Shown one piece after another: positions 1 through 12,418 of a DNA stretch of 64,000 nt. The stretch spans positions 12,814,438 through 12,878,437 of the forward strand of contig CM034600.1 of assembly GCA_020091685.1 (NCBI GenBank), in the 5' to 3' direction. Origin of the DNA: Lutjanus erythropterus (Eukaryota > Chordata > Actinopteri > Lutjaniformes > Lutjanidae). Within the stretch, counting starts at the first letter, position 1. The number at the start of each line of letters is the position of its first letter. The notes under the pieces were generated by a model, which had not been told where the DNA came from, made no database searches, and saw only the letters and a program-made list of their open reading frames with translations. The position numbers were made by a program, and so were the translations under genes.

Positions 1-29
1 AAACATCAGTATTTGTGCTTTTCTTGCAG

Positions 30-3000
30 TGGGCATCTACAGTATTTGGTTCTATGACAAGAGGGACTGTCAACGCATTGCTCAGCTGATGGTCAAGTAA
101 GTAGTTGGACATAGAGTAGGAGTAGAGTAAACATTATTAACCCTGAGGTAGGGCTGGATATTGATATTCAATACTTTTAAGGTATCAGTTGAAATAACCC
201 AGTACCAGGTAGCACTGAAACGTCTCCAGACAGATCATACCAGTATAACAATTTAAGGGTACCGATATTGGTACTGGTATTGTTGTATATCCAGCCCTAC
301 CCTGAAGGGAAATTCGTCTCAGGCCCAGTGCTACAGCTGCTACATCATCACATCACAACTTAAGAAGCATTTGACACAATTCTAGGCAGCCATATCGCAT
401 GAAAGCTTTCATAAAAAGTGTATACTGTATCTGTGTTTGGATGAGACAGTACAGCACTTCACTGTTACCTCTTCTCTGTTTTTTTTGTTGTTGTTCCTTT
501 GCTGTTAGCTTTAGAAGCAGCGCCACTTTTATCGTGAGGAGTATTTGAAAAATATTTTCTAAAGCAAATAACAGTTATGTGTGTTGTCTCCGTGTTGTGC
601 TTCATCTCTCCCCCAGGATTGTGAAACAAGAAGCAGACCATGCTCAGAGAGAGTCACCAGAGAGGGCAGAGCCACGGAGGACCAATGGTGTCGCAGAACC
701 ACGGCCCATCGACATCCTGGAGCTGCTCAGCAAAGCCAAGGAGGAATACCAGAGAGTGAGGATGGAAAACACACACGCACATACAAACACAACATGTTAC
801 TTAGGTTCTTATATGAGCGCATTTATTCGTTTTTTGTGTATTTTTGATCTTTGCACTCGCTACTTCTTACTTATACAAGTCTGTTATATTGCAGATTAAA
901 TGTACAAAAACATGAATTTAGATCACGGACTGTACATAAAAAATGCAGCACTTGTAGCTCCAGCGAAATCAGAAGCAACCAGAATCTGAGGAATAAATCA
1001 GTTTTGTTCCATCCCTACCTCAAACACTGACTGAAACACTTTCACAGGTGTGACTCAGCAGGAACGCATTCATGAGTCACACACATGCAGATTACAGTGG
1101 TACTAAATCCAGGATTATTTCAGGTGTGGGGGCGTCTGTCTAAGCATGTAGAGATGCCTGCTTTTAGGCTATATATTTATCCTCTTTTTGGAAAATTGAA
1201 AATACCATGTCATGTCTGTGGGTTTGTGTTTGTGACGCAGGCTCAGACAGGTGAAACAGATGTGTCGGCAGAGCCTAATATGAAAGCAGCAATAAGCGCC
1301 ACAGAGCATGTGCACAGTACACCGCAACCTGAAAAGGTATGTATATGTTATTTAAACATCCCATCCAGACATGTATTGAGGCATACAATTTATACAAATG
1401 TCTTTTTGTAACAATAATGTGTCTGATATATTTTTTCCACAAACAGTATAATTTCGATATTTAAAATGTGTCTAATCCTCCTACTTCACTAAAAATTCCA
1501 GAATCTTCAAAAAAGCAAATTTTGTTCACCTCTTAAGTTTTTCTGCTGGACTCAAGATGTCTCCTACTTCACTATTAAGTCCATTCTCAGTGAATGTGCG
1601 CTGGCAGCTTAAAGTTTCTACATCACACTTCAGAACTGACCAGACTAGTTGTGATGTCTCGTAGGCTCGTAGGCCCCTTACAATCGGATTTTCAGCAAGC
1701 ACATAGAAACTTTCCACTTTCAGTAAATTAATGTGAAAATGTCAAACTCTGCACATGCGTCATTCTACACAGTGAAACATCCAACTGAAGAAGTAGAGGA
1801 AGAACACTGGTTTTTGAGTGGTGGGGGGCTTTAAGTTTTTATTATTTATTAATTTATCTGTATCATTATATTTTGAGAGCATTGTCATCCTGAAACTCCT
1901 ACATTCGAGACTGTGGAGGAGGACAAAGAGCTGTCAGCTGTCACTGTCACCCTGTGTACGGTCGAGCATTTGGCAGCAGAGAGCTGCTGATATAATAATG
2001 TTGGTCATGTTGCAAACAGACAGACAGACAGACAGGCAGAGACACTCATCCAACCCAAGTACCTGCTGCTACTGCCAGCTAAGAAACATGTAAACTGTGC
2101 AGCCTGGTCAGAATTTATCTGAGCACACCCTGCTAGTGTGTCACAATGTGGTGTGTGGGCTAACGTGGTGTCTCCTCTCATGAAGCTACCTCTGGAAGTA
2201 ATAAGTTAAAATTATTAACACTAACATTACTAACATTACTACATTACTTACATTTAACTTGATGAAACCTGCAGAAACTTTGCATATATAAAATGTCAGA
2301 AAAAAGTGAATAGTGTTCAGCGTTGAATCATATTTTTTGCTTTGCCAAACCAACAGCCAAAAACTTGCTGGTGTTCTATCTACAGTAATATAAAAGAGAG
2401 AAGAGCATTAAATCACCTTGTTAAAGAAGTGCTTTAGCTCTGCTTTGTATGTGCTTGATTTCCACCAGCTCACAGATTTTTTTCTTTTCCCCCACCAGAG
2501 CTCTCATACGATGGTGAAGCAGATCACAGTTGAGGAACTCTTTGGCTCGTCGCTCCCTAAGGACCCTTCTCTACCCATCATGCCCACACAGAACACCACC
2601 ACTGCTCCCAGTGACCCCTCCACCGCGTACCTCCAGAACCAGTCATTTCCTGCTGCAGCCCACCAAAACCCACTCCTCCCTCCCCACCTGGCTGCCCAAG
2701 ACCCCGCGTCAAACCAGCGGCACCAGGCCCCTAGCCTGCTCCCAGCTCCATACGCACTACACCCCAGCCCCGTTTTCCAGTCAGTGGTTCCCAGGTCAGA
2801 CCCCCAACCTCTGTGCTCCGTCTCCCCTCTCATGATGCCCCCAGCTGCCTCAGAGCCCCGTGCTGCTCCACCCGGCCCCACAGCACCGTCAGCAGCTCCT
2901 CCAGCCTACTTGGGACAGGAGATACTCAGCACGCTCAAACCGGCAGTGCCATCTGCGAGTTCAGACATCCACAAACCCATCCTCGCACCCAGCTTCCTGC

Positions 3001-4127
3001 CCAGCACACTGTTCCCACCCCACAGCTTCCAAGAGCCCATGGGGAAACCGCTTCTGCAGCACAGCAAAGAGATGGATGTTTTCTCTCAGCCCCCAAACCT
3101 GATCAAACCACTGTCTGTGAGTTCATTACTTTTCTTAGCAGCTGTTTTTGTCTGTTTGCTGAAATTTGCATTCAAACCACAGCAGAGCAGATTGTAATCC
3201 AGCATGTTGGTTGTTTTTTCCTTTTTGTATTCTCAGGCGGTCCCTATGAGTCCAGGTCTTGGTGTTCCAGGGCCAGAGGTGTCTGTGCTCCTCTCCCCCA
3301 GTGCCTTTCAGCAGTCAATCAATAAAACAACAACAGCAGCAGCATCAGTGGTCCCTCCTGCCCCCTCTGAACCCTCCTCCACCTCTGTAGGAGCTGTAGA
3401 GCCTCCACAAGCCCCCTGCAGCAAAGCACAGCTGCAGGAGACTCTGATACACCTCATTAAGGTACAGCAACGGCATGAAATGACAAGTCTAAGCTAAATT
3501 TTTCTGCAGGCTCTAAGTTCAGCTAAAGGGTCTGTTCACCCAAATTACATAAAAGAAAAACTAGTAAGCAAGTAGTTTTGGTTAAATTACAGAGCACTTG
3601 GTCAAGCCCAAACCTGGCAGCACCCAGTGTGGTGGAGGGGCCTCTTCCACGGAGGCCGCCATGTTGAACCACCATGTTTCTACATTAGCCGAGAACAGAC
3701 TAACCAGACATTGGCTCTAGACAGGGCTTTTTGAGATTTTCACAAGTTTTGTAGCCACTATAGTTTTTCCTTCCTGCTTGGAAGGGAAGAGAGGGGAGCA
3801 TTAACATGGAAGTTGGTTACAATCTGCAAGTTCACTGCAAGATGCCACTAAGTCCTACACACTGGATATTTAAAAGTTCACCTTCTAAATAATTTAGTTG
3901 TAACAGTTTTCCAATTTTCATTTCCAATGAAAACGTTGAATTCTTGTCATTTTATTGTTTATACACACACGCACAAAGACAAACACACACACTCTTAAGT
4001 GTAGTTTGTCGTTCATTCTTGTCTCCTTTCCCTCCCCTCTGTCTAGAACGACCCGGACTTCCTCGGTGCCATTCATGATGCTTACCTGCAGAGTTTGTCC
4101 AAGGACTTGAGCAACATGAAGCTATAG
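30..4127 (+). CDS. dcp1a: mRNA-decapping enzyme 1A, 3' part (last six coding exons)
   Basis: Activator subunit of the DCP2 decapping complex, which removes the 5' cap in cytoplasmic P-bodies. Coding exons read as 30-96, 617-755, 1241-1336, 2499-3116, 3237-3461 and 4047-4127, all with AG/GT borders and compatible phases; the gene begins before the window. The first exon encodes the end of the EVH1 domain (IYSIWFYDK), the second contains PIDILELLSKAKEEY, the fourth starts with the short motif ITVEELFGSSLPK followed by a long Pro/Ser/Ala-rich disordered stretch, and the last two carry the C-terminal trimerisation domain (KAQLQETLIHLIKNDPDFL), ending at TAG 4125-4127. About 408 residues are in view; human DCP1A has 582. 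DCP1A rather than DCP1B is chosen from these motifs and from tkt lying next downstream in the same orientation, as in human. Confidence 0.93.
149..299. mobile_element. Short hairpin element, hAT-type MITE
   Basis: A 151-bp element in a dcp1a intron. It begins TAGGGCTGGATAT and ends with the exact complement ATATCCAGCCCTA. The flanks are CCCTGAGG on the left and CCCTGAAGG on the right, an approximately 8-bp target duplication with one added base, as expected for a hAT superfamily non-autonomous element. It has no coding capacity. Confidence 0.75.
3540..3876. repeat. Dispersed teleost repeat in the last dcp1a intron
   Basis: Non-coding block containing GGAGGCCGCCATGTTGAACC and the terminal stretch GATGCCACTAAGTCCTACAC, wording I recognise from a repeat common in percomorph fish genomes. 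The family name is not assigned and the borders are approximate. Confidence 0.45.
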
Positions 4128-7100
4128 TCCACGTCAGCCACCACCACTGTTACTTTCAGTGCTACGAGCCCTTCATGACCTGTGAAAAATCCAGACGTTA
4201 ATGGAAGTTAAAAGAAGTGCAGTGAACAGATTTTTGACACTCTTTGCACCACTACTCTTCAGAACTAATCTGTGTTCGGGGGGTTATTATTAGCATGCAA
4301 TGCACCATTTAACCCTCTGTTCCTGACTCAGAACTTTTTCGATCTTCACCTGAACACTGACGCTGTCCCGTCTACTCACGTTAACTTGGATCGACTTTTT
4401 GTCCACTTATGTCAAACCAGATCTTCTGTCGGAGAGATGGATGAAATACAACTTTAAGTGTGGCCTTGAATTTTCATTTTTACTTCATAAATACGATCAA
4501 ACTGTTGGTCACACGCTGGTTAAGTTTGGCTGTTGTTGATTTGGTTCACTTGAGGATGGATGGGACTACAGCTTGAAGCTTTTGTGACCTGAAATTATTT
4601 CCCTTTTGACCTCGGGACAGATGATTTTGCAGTTTGAACATTGTGGGAATCACAGACGCTGCTTTTCTGACTCATCTCACGTCTTTGGCGTTCTGGCAGT
4701 GCTAAAGTTACGGGAACAGTGACACCACACGTACACTCCAACTGCTTATTAAGAAAAAGACCACTGTGCAGGGGACCTCGGGACTGTTTCGGCAGACAAA
4801 CTGTTCCCCCTGTGTGACATTAAAAAGACCTATTCCTTTTACTTTCTTTACTTACTGAACTTTCTCCCTGAAAATAATGCTGAGGTCTGTATATTTTTGG
4901 TATTATCACAGAGACACCGACAGTTGTTAAAGTTTTTGTGGCATTTTTTGTTTGTCAGTGTCTCTTTAACAAGGAGGAAATTGTTGAGGGTTTTTTTTTC
5001 CCCAACCCTTGTCTGTTATTGTTTGGAGAAGCACTTGCAGCTTCGAGCTCAAATGAAGAACCAGTTCTTCGTGGCTGCTCTTTTAAATGTTATGTGAGAG
5101 ACCGACATGTTCTAAAAGACACACAGACGAACACACAAACCAGCTTCTTTGCTACCTTTCCGTTCTCCTTATCCTCGCTCTTTCTCCCTCTTTGTCTTTT
5201 TCCTCGTCTGTGTCGTTCATCTCTCCTCCACCGGCTGAGCTCGCAGTACTTGATGTGAACGTGCAATAGACGACAGTCGCAATGCCTTTAGGGATACCAG
5301 CATTTTGGGATATTTTAGGATGGTACAGTAGAGCTAAAATTTTCTGGTTCTGCAAATGAGCTAAAGAGCAAAAAAAAAAACACAAATTGCTATTAATTTT
5401 GGATTATTGTTTACATTCATTCCTTCAATATTAAATTGCTTATAAAATAGGGAGAACTGATGAGTGATATGCTTCTGATAGCTTTGTTGTTTCAATCCAG
5501 TAATCCAAACTAATGATAAAAAATATAAACTACCTCTGTTCCTGTTTCTAAATTTATTAAGGTCACAGTTAGTCTTGAGTTGCAAAGGCTTAAAAAGAAA
5601 ACAAATTGTGGTACTTTGGCTTTTTTGCAGTAAAAGGTTACTGCAGCACAGAATTGTAAACCCTGCAGGTCGCCATCTTGTGCAACACTTAGTGGCTGTT
5701 GATGCTGTTCATAAACAAAACTGAACTAATGTACATTGGAAAGTCAGCTTTCAATTATTAAAAAAGGTTTATTATTTGGAATGGGTGCATTTTTGAACAC
5801 TCACAACATATTACTAATAGGTTGGACTGGGTCTCGGTAAAAAAAATAGAATATGATACGAGTACCTATGCCAGTACCTTTGAAGTGATACAGATACACA
5901 TCATATGAATGGGAGAATTCTTGAAATAATCCCTTCCCCAGCTTATGCATTAATTTTTACCAGACATCGCAGGTGCGTAGTACACCTGTGCTATCGAATG
6001 TTTTAGTGGCAACTTGTCTGGCCTGCCACTTCTGTCAAATGCACCACACTCAACTTCACCACACCACAGACTGTAGGGGTTGTAGCTGCTGCAGTAGTCA
6101 CACACGTCACATTAAATTGAAGAATAGTTGCGATGACTGGCTGCAAGCAAAACACACAAATTGTCATTTATTTCTAGATCTGGGTACAAAAAGGATAGAA
6201 TACAGGTATTGTGTGATTGGAGAAATTTCAGTACTACTTTGTACTGGATTATTTTGGGTGATACTTAAAGGTATTGAGTACCGATGCCTAGCCCTACTAA
6301 CGGCCCTTCTCCACCAAATAACCTCTGGGTCTTCAACCAGTTCTGTTCAAGATTCTTGGAACCTTTTTTCTAGCGAACCAGTCTGAACCAGTGTAATCAA
6401 TTATGCGTGAACAACAGAGGGCGCTGCACAATGTAGATGTGTTATAAACGGTTCGAAATTAAGTGCATCAACCAGACCGAGGCCAGTTCCATGTTGATGG
6501 AAAAGGCTTGTAATATGTTTCATTTCCTCTGTCACAAAAGGTTCAACACATACAAGATCATTAAAACTGGATTTTTTTTAGTTGTGCAGTTTTCTAACAG
6601 ATGTTTGGTGTCAGTAGTCAGTTGATGGATGATCACGTTACTCTTCAGATGTCGATACTATAGTCTCAACATACAAAGTCATTCCAGATGGAAATAGATG
6701 TTGGAAGATGACAGTTTTCTTTAAATTTTGGGGGGAAAAAATTGCAGAGATTACAGGTCTTTTCCAAAATTTACATGTCACGCATAGAGCAGAAAATCAT
6801 GCAGTCAGCAATTGGAGATAATTTAATGAGTGATGACAATTTCTGCATAAATACCTGTCTTGATTGTGATACCACGACTTTGCATTCGGCTCTGCTATCT
6901 GAATGTATTTTTGATGTTTACTTGCTGTATGTGCCAGTCTTGTTTTCTTTCTGTGTCCCGCAGTTGAGCTCAGTACGAGCTGTTAACCATGTTTTTCTTT
7001 CCCCGTTTTTATTTTGCCCAAATTTAAATTTGTATTGAGCAAAGGACACATCTGCAGCCAGGGAGCAAATCAAGTCATTTGTAGGCATTGCCCTGTCATC

Positions 7101-7160
7101 GTTTTCCGTTTCACAGGTCATCCTCCCAACACTCCTGGCATGTGTTGGTTAAATAAAAAC
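4128..7160 (+). other. dcp1a 3' untranslated region and downstream DNA
   Basis: No coding exon follows the dcp1a stop. Candidate poly(A) signals are ATTAAA near 4819 and AATAAA at 7152-7157, so the UTR could be about 0.7 kb or about 3 kb; mammalian DCP1A also has a long UTR. A palindromic repeat (5818-6296) sits inside. Short open frames here have no recognisable protein. Confidence 0.5.
5818..6296. mobile_element. Degenerate inverted-repeat element
   Basis: Starts TAGGTTGGACTGGGTCTCGGTA and ends with an imperfect complement (TACCGATGCCTAGCCCTA); subterminal GAGTACCTATGCC and GTATTGAGTACCGATGCC are also related in inverted orientation. No coding sequence. Likely an old MITE; the superfamily is not resolved. 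Confidence 0.5.
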
Positions 7161-7487
7161 ACACAGGAAGAATGATGATTGAAATGTAGAGTTTTTTTAA
7201 ATTCCGGTCACATATTTAAGATTTTAAGGTTATTTTATGCTTTTGAATAATTTATCTTATTGGCCAGAGATATGATTTTGGGAAAGCCTTTGCAAATTCC
7301 GTTAAATTTTCTAAGATTGTTGTCACTGTGCATAATTTGGTTTATTATGACTATTTTGTGATATTAAAGATTTGAAAATAGGCTTGTCTGTTTTTGTTTG
7401 CTGCTGAGGAGCCACTGTGTTTCCGTCAGCTGTGAAGATGAGCTTTTAAGATTAAACAGGAGTGTAACTTTTAGTTTATTATGTTTT

Positions 7488-7926
7488 AAAGGGACGGTTC
7501 ACCCCTAAATCAAGAATACCAATTTTTCCTCTTACCTGTGATGCTATTTATCCATCTGGATTGTTTTGGTGTGAGTTGCTGAGTTTTGGAAATGACTTCT
7601 CTTGGTACTAGATGTAACTTGTCTTGTTGTGCTCAAAACTCAGTAGCAATGTCTTTTTCCAGAAATTATTACCTGTTTATTCAAGATAATCCGCAGACCT
7701 TGCTGAGAGCAGTTTCACGTAGGAGCCAGTTTCTTTGCACTGAATTACACCCACCAACAATATTGCCACGCAGAAAAATATGAATCTACTCATGGATGAG
7801 AGGTTACCGCTCATGTTTACATCCCAGCTTTCACAAAGGCCTCTCGTCCATGGGTACATGCACACTTCCCTCTACATGGTGATATGTACAGTAAATGTTT
7901 TTCATTTTGGGGTGAACTGTCCCTTT
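7488..7926. mobile_element. MITE with clear terminal inverted repeats
   Basis: Left end AAAGGGACGGTTCACCCC and right end GGGGTGAACTGTCCCTTT are complementary with one mismatch. The 439-bp interior is non-coding. This terminal sequence is widespread in teleost genomes. It lies between dcp1a and tkt. Confidence 0.75.
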
Positions 7927-8874
7927 GACTCAACATTATCATTTTCTAAAGAAGTTCTTCTGACAGTTTTGTAATAGACTGTACCATTATGTGTTTTGTT
8001 TTAATTTTTTACTCCATTTGGACAGATGGTTTATTTGAATGTGTGACATTTCCTTCATTTTCAGAGGTACAGCAGATGGTTGCAGTTTCTCAGTTTGACC
8101 ACCAGATGTCACCGTGTGCTTACTGTTGTACTCAGCAGTCTGGTGGCAAGTCTTGTCCAAGTTAAATTGAAATCAGTTGGTTTCAGGTCCATGAAAGGGT
8201 TTATTCCATCAGAGAACTTGATCTGGGAGTCGTTCTCAGTATAAATGACAAAACTCACTCTCACTCCTTCTCGGCAGGTAGATCTTGGTTAACTCAATTG
8301 TTCAGAAGAATGTTAAAACATCCTCCCCAGGTCTCTTGCTGACCCAGTGTGAAAGTTAGTGACAAGAGTCATCCAGCCTCTGGATTTCTCAAGCTTGAAG
8401 AGAAAAGTTTAGTCTCCTAAAATGGCAAAAAATAGCACTTTATCTGCTACTAACCTGACTGACATGTCGGTGCGTGTTGCAGGTGTAGCTGGTGTGTACT
8501 GCAGCTAATCAGGTCACCCTGAGAGGGAAATGTCATTAAGGTAAGATTACTGTCATTTCTTATCCTTCCTTCCTTCCTCTCTAAACACTGTGGCTTAGAA
8601 CAGGCATTCTGTATCATTTAAAGAGAAAACTGTTTATAGTACATTCAGTTGTATCCTGGTGATGTTTGTGTGTTCTTTGCTTTTCATTCATTTTAATGTC
8701 AGTCACACCCACAACACAAGCATTAGATCACTGATTAGGTCTGTTGAACATCCCTGCTTACACTTAAACGTCTACTATTATTTAATTTGCTGGCTGAGTA
8801 TACAGTCTTATTCTGTATTTAGCTAATTTTTAGTTTGGACACAGTGTTTATTTACATGGTACTTACTTTCAGCA

Positions 8875-9130
8875 GTGGAAAGTAACCACTCAAGAGATAC
8901 TCCACTACATTTTGTACTTTTTTATCTCACACCATTTATTTGATGTCTGTATTTACTGCTTACTCTGCAAGTTCAAACTATTAATACAAAATATATATCA
9001 ACAAGTAAAACTGGATGTATGACCACCTTTATAACTGTAACATAAGAGATTAACACATTAAAGCATCACTAATTATTAATCCAGTAATATAATACAGATG
9101 CTTCTGAGATGGGCCATTCTGCATGATGAA
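8875..9130. repeat. Fragment of a 'GTGGAAAGTAAC' teleost repeat
   Basis: AGTGGAAAGTAACCACTCAA and CTCCACTACATTTTGTACTT match the style of the abundant fish repeat whose ends read like TGGAAAGTAACTAAGTACATT. Partial copy with fuzzy borders. Confidence 0.45.
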
Positions 9131-9371
9131 TCCTTGTACTTTTGGCACTTTAGTATAATTAAATTATTATTTTTTTATCCTTACTGATCCTCTTTTTATA
9201 AATACAATTTAGTTCAAAAACCATATGCATTAAATGTAGAGGAGGTTTCTTGATATTGGTGCATAAATACAAGAACCTTGAGTTTCACATCTATACTGCC
9301 ACATGGTGTCAAGCAACTACAAGCAAAGTGCATTAGTAGGTAGGACATGAGTGCATCTGAAAGCATGTGAA

Positions 9372-9374
<3 letters not shown>

Positions 9375-9451
<77 letters not shown>

Positions 9452-9475
9452 ATATATATATATATATATGTATAT
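9375..9475. repeat. (GT)n-(TA)n compound microsatellite
   Basis: About 73 bp of uninterrupted GT dinucleotides run directly into about 25 bp of AT/TA repeats. Alternating purine/pyrimidine tracts of this kind can adopt Z-DNA or cruciform structure and are length-polymorphic. Confidence 0.95.
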
Positions 9476-9548
9476 GTTTAACATAGTTGCATAAGGTGGT
9501 AGAAGTAGAAGAATAAGCCCCTTTGTCATATTTTACATTTCTTGCTCA

Positions 9549-9770
9549 TAGAGCTGCAACAATAAGTTGATTAATCAATTAGTCAGTTGAAAATAAAGAA
9601 ATGTATTTTGTCTTCTGGATCCAGCAGACAAAAGAAGCAATTTGACGATGTTGCTTTGGGCTTTGTGATGAACATTTTTCACAATTTTTTGACATTCTAT
9701 CGACTAAATTAATTGATTGTGAAAATAGGTGGCATATTAATTGATAATAATAATCTTTACTTGCAGAGCT
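9549..9770. mobile_element. hAT-like MITE (TAGAGCTGCAAC family)
   Basis: Begins TAGAGCTGCAACAATAAGTT followed by TTAATCAATTAGTC; the right side carries TAAATTAATTGATTGTG and ends near TTGCAGAGCT. Same family as the better-preserved copy at 43611-43922. Non-coding. Confidence 0.6.
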
Positions 9771-9989
9771 GGACGGCAAGAAAGTCCCTTTATCGTTATA
9801 ATATTTACATTTCTAGTTGTTTCTAATTCATTCATTTGTAAATGGTCAAAACATTGTACACATTTGTTTGTGTTATATTTGTTTTTCTGTTTAGTTTCAC
9901 TCCTGAATTTGTTCCCTCATTAGATGTCATTAGATACATTGTGGATCAGTAGAGACTGAACCATGGTGTGTCTGACTGTGTGATCGTGG

Positions 9990-10304
9990 CCTTGGTCTCC
10001 AGCACAGTGCCCTCCTACCATTGGCTGTGCTCTTGCGTGTCACTTTGGAGTAACTGTAGGCTTCTTTTAGCCCGAGATTAGCCATATTCATAGGCTTTGC
10101 CTGCCACCACGCCCCCTCCCTCCCTCCTCTCTGTCTGTCTGTGTGTCTGTCAGGGTCAACAGCACCGACTCTCTTCTTTTTTAACCCCTACTGCCATCGG
10201 CCGCTACACACTTATTGCCTTCAGTCTCGGGACAGCGGACAGACCGGGGACTTTTAACTCTTCACTCCATTTTACCGGCTTCTTGTGTGTGCGTGTGTGG
10301 ACAG
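9990..10304 (+). promoter_or_regulatory. tkt promoter and 5' leader (inferred)
   Basis: Region just before the tkt start codon. It contains an inverted CCAAT box (ATTGGCTGTG, near 10020), pyrimidine-rich CTCCCTCCCTCC at about 10110, and no TATA box at a convincing position. The sequence runs without an obvious splice acceptor into the ATG at 10305, so exon 1 probably carries the 5' UTR. The transcription start cannot be fixed from sequence. Confidence 0.45.
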
Positions 10305-12380
10305 ATGGAGGACTACCATAAACCGGACCAGCAGACGGTGCAGGCGCTCAGGAACATCGCCACCCGGCTCCGGATCAACTCCATCAAGGCGACAACTGCA
10401 GCGGGCAGCGGGTAAGAGGAAGAATACTGAGAATAAACCAGGCTGGAGATTAAAAGTCTGACAAAACGAAACATGCTTTCTGTCTTAAACCAGTTGGGCT
10501 ACTATATGATTCATGCACTTGTCTGTTTGAAGAACAAATTGACAAGAAACGCAAGCTTGAATTTGTAGAGAACATTAAGTCCTGATGGACAGACGGTCCG
10601 CAACAGAGCAGCAGGATAAATCTACAGTTTATTATATTGCTGATGCGGAATATTTACACCCTGTATATCTTATAAAAAAAAACTGAGTGACTTTAAATTT
10701 CCTTATCTGATTCTGGGGCGTGAAACAGCTCTGTGCCAACATGCGTTGTGCGCAATTTACGCACTTCTCCAGATAGGAGACTTGTTAAGGGTCACAGTTC
10801 ATTTACTTCTCATTTTACGTATCTGGATTGCAATTAATTTTATTTAAGTGTTAAGTGTCCGAAAACAATTAAAGGTAATGCATGTATTTAAAAAAAATAT
10901 GCTTTTATGCTCAACCGCCCCTTTAATTCATAAAACATTTAATACATCGTGTTGCATTTGGAGGTTCGGCTGCAGGTGCACCAGCACGTTCCGCTCTTCC
11001 TTTAACCCTTTGTATGCTCTGTGGTCGGTTATGTAACAGAGGACGAGCACAGACCGGGTCGGTGCGTGGTCTTGTTAAGTACATGGGGCGACGTGGTGTG
11101 TGGCGGCGGCGGAATCGAACCGCGCAGGACGCATGGTCGACGCGCTCCTGCCGCCGCGCACAGCGACTGCGTACGCTTGAGCAGCTTGTCACATTCACAG
11201 ACGTCAAGCGGCTGTAATTAAACAGGAAACATGCATCCGGTCGGTGAGAGATTTTCAAAATAAAATCGAATTGACGAATGTACCGCAGTGTTTTTCTATT
11301 AATAGAAAAAAAAAAAAAATACAGTGAAAGTAAATCGTAGGGTGCGTTAAACTTTAATTTCTACGTACATTTTTCAACATCCAAAGATGGCCATTCCACG
11401 TGCCAAAGGCAGCACAAAGTATTACATTTAGCCGGATAGCCTAGTGACATACAAACCTGTTACGACTCTGCCACCCTGTTATTATTATTACAAATATTTG
11501 TTTATTTCTCTGACAGGGGTGGAAAAAGTCTGATTAGATTAGATTTTTCACAGTATAGAAATATTGTCACAAGTAAAATTCATGTGGTCTATTTCAGAAT
11601 TACATGTATTATATTACTGGCTTATAATTTGATGCATTAATATGTTCATTACTTTAGTTACAACTGGTAGAGGTGGAGCTAATTTCATCTATTTTATATG
11701 CTGCTTGGTAGAGTAATCTATAGTAATACGTACAGTGCATCATATTTTGGAAGCTAATTTATATTTTTTATTAATAAGCATAATTTGTAAAATACTGGTA
11801 ATTAAAGTTATCAAATAAATGTAGTGGAGTAAAAAGTAGAATATTTTCTATCAAAATGTATTAGAGTAGAAAGTGGAAATATGCAAGTAAAGTACAAGTA
11901 CCTCAAAAGTGTACTCAAGTGCAGTGCTTGAGTAAATGTGGTTAGTTACTGAGATGTAGTTACACTATACTTTTCTTTAAAGTCACTGAAGACACACTGC
12001 TAGTGAAAGTTGTATGAATAAGTGGACTTAAACCTGACGCACATTTGTCCCCATAGTAACCACAAGACTGAGTTCAGTCAAAAGCAATTATCAGTCAAAT
12101 TTGTCATCAATGAAATTAACCCACAAGACATTAGCACTGATTACAAGTGTATTGAGATATTTGACAGTTGGTAACTGGAAGTGAAACCTGCTCAGAATAA
12201 ACCAACTCTGTGACCTACATTTTTCTGCTCTTTCCAGGTTTCATTACATTATAACGGGTCTAAAGGGCAGAGGGTGTTGCACACTGTACATTTTGTAAAG
12301 CCCCCCCAAGGCTAATTGTGATTTGTGATAAATAAAATTTGACTATACTACTACTAGTAGTAGTAGTAGTAGTAGTAATG

Positions 12381-12418
<38 letters not shown>

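Noticed and set aside
2504-2881. Minus-strand and alternative-frame ORFs inside dcp1a exon 4
   Set aside because: They overlap the clearly coding frame and owe their length to its proline-rich, GC-rich composition.
9317-9529. Frames made of Thr-His or Val-Cys repeats over GT/CA tracts (also near 17.4, 19.0, 41.0, 42.1 and 61.8 kb)
   Set aside because: Translation of microsatellites; not genes.
11100-11175. Possible tRNA on the minus strand (perfect B-box GGTTCGATTCC)
   Set aside because: No 7-bp acceptor stem, A-box or anticodon arm can be formed at the right spacing; the T-stem has a mismatch. CpG-rich coincidence.
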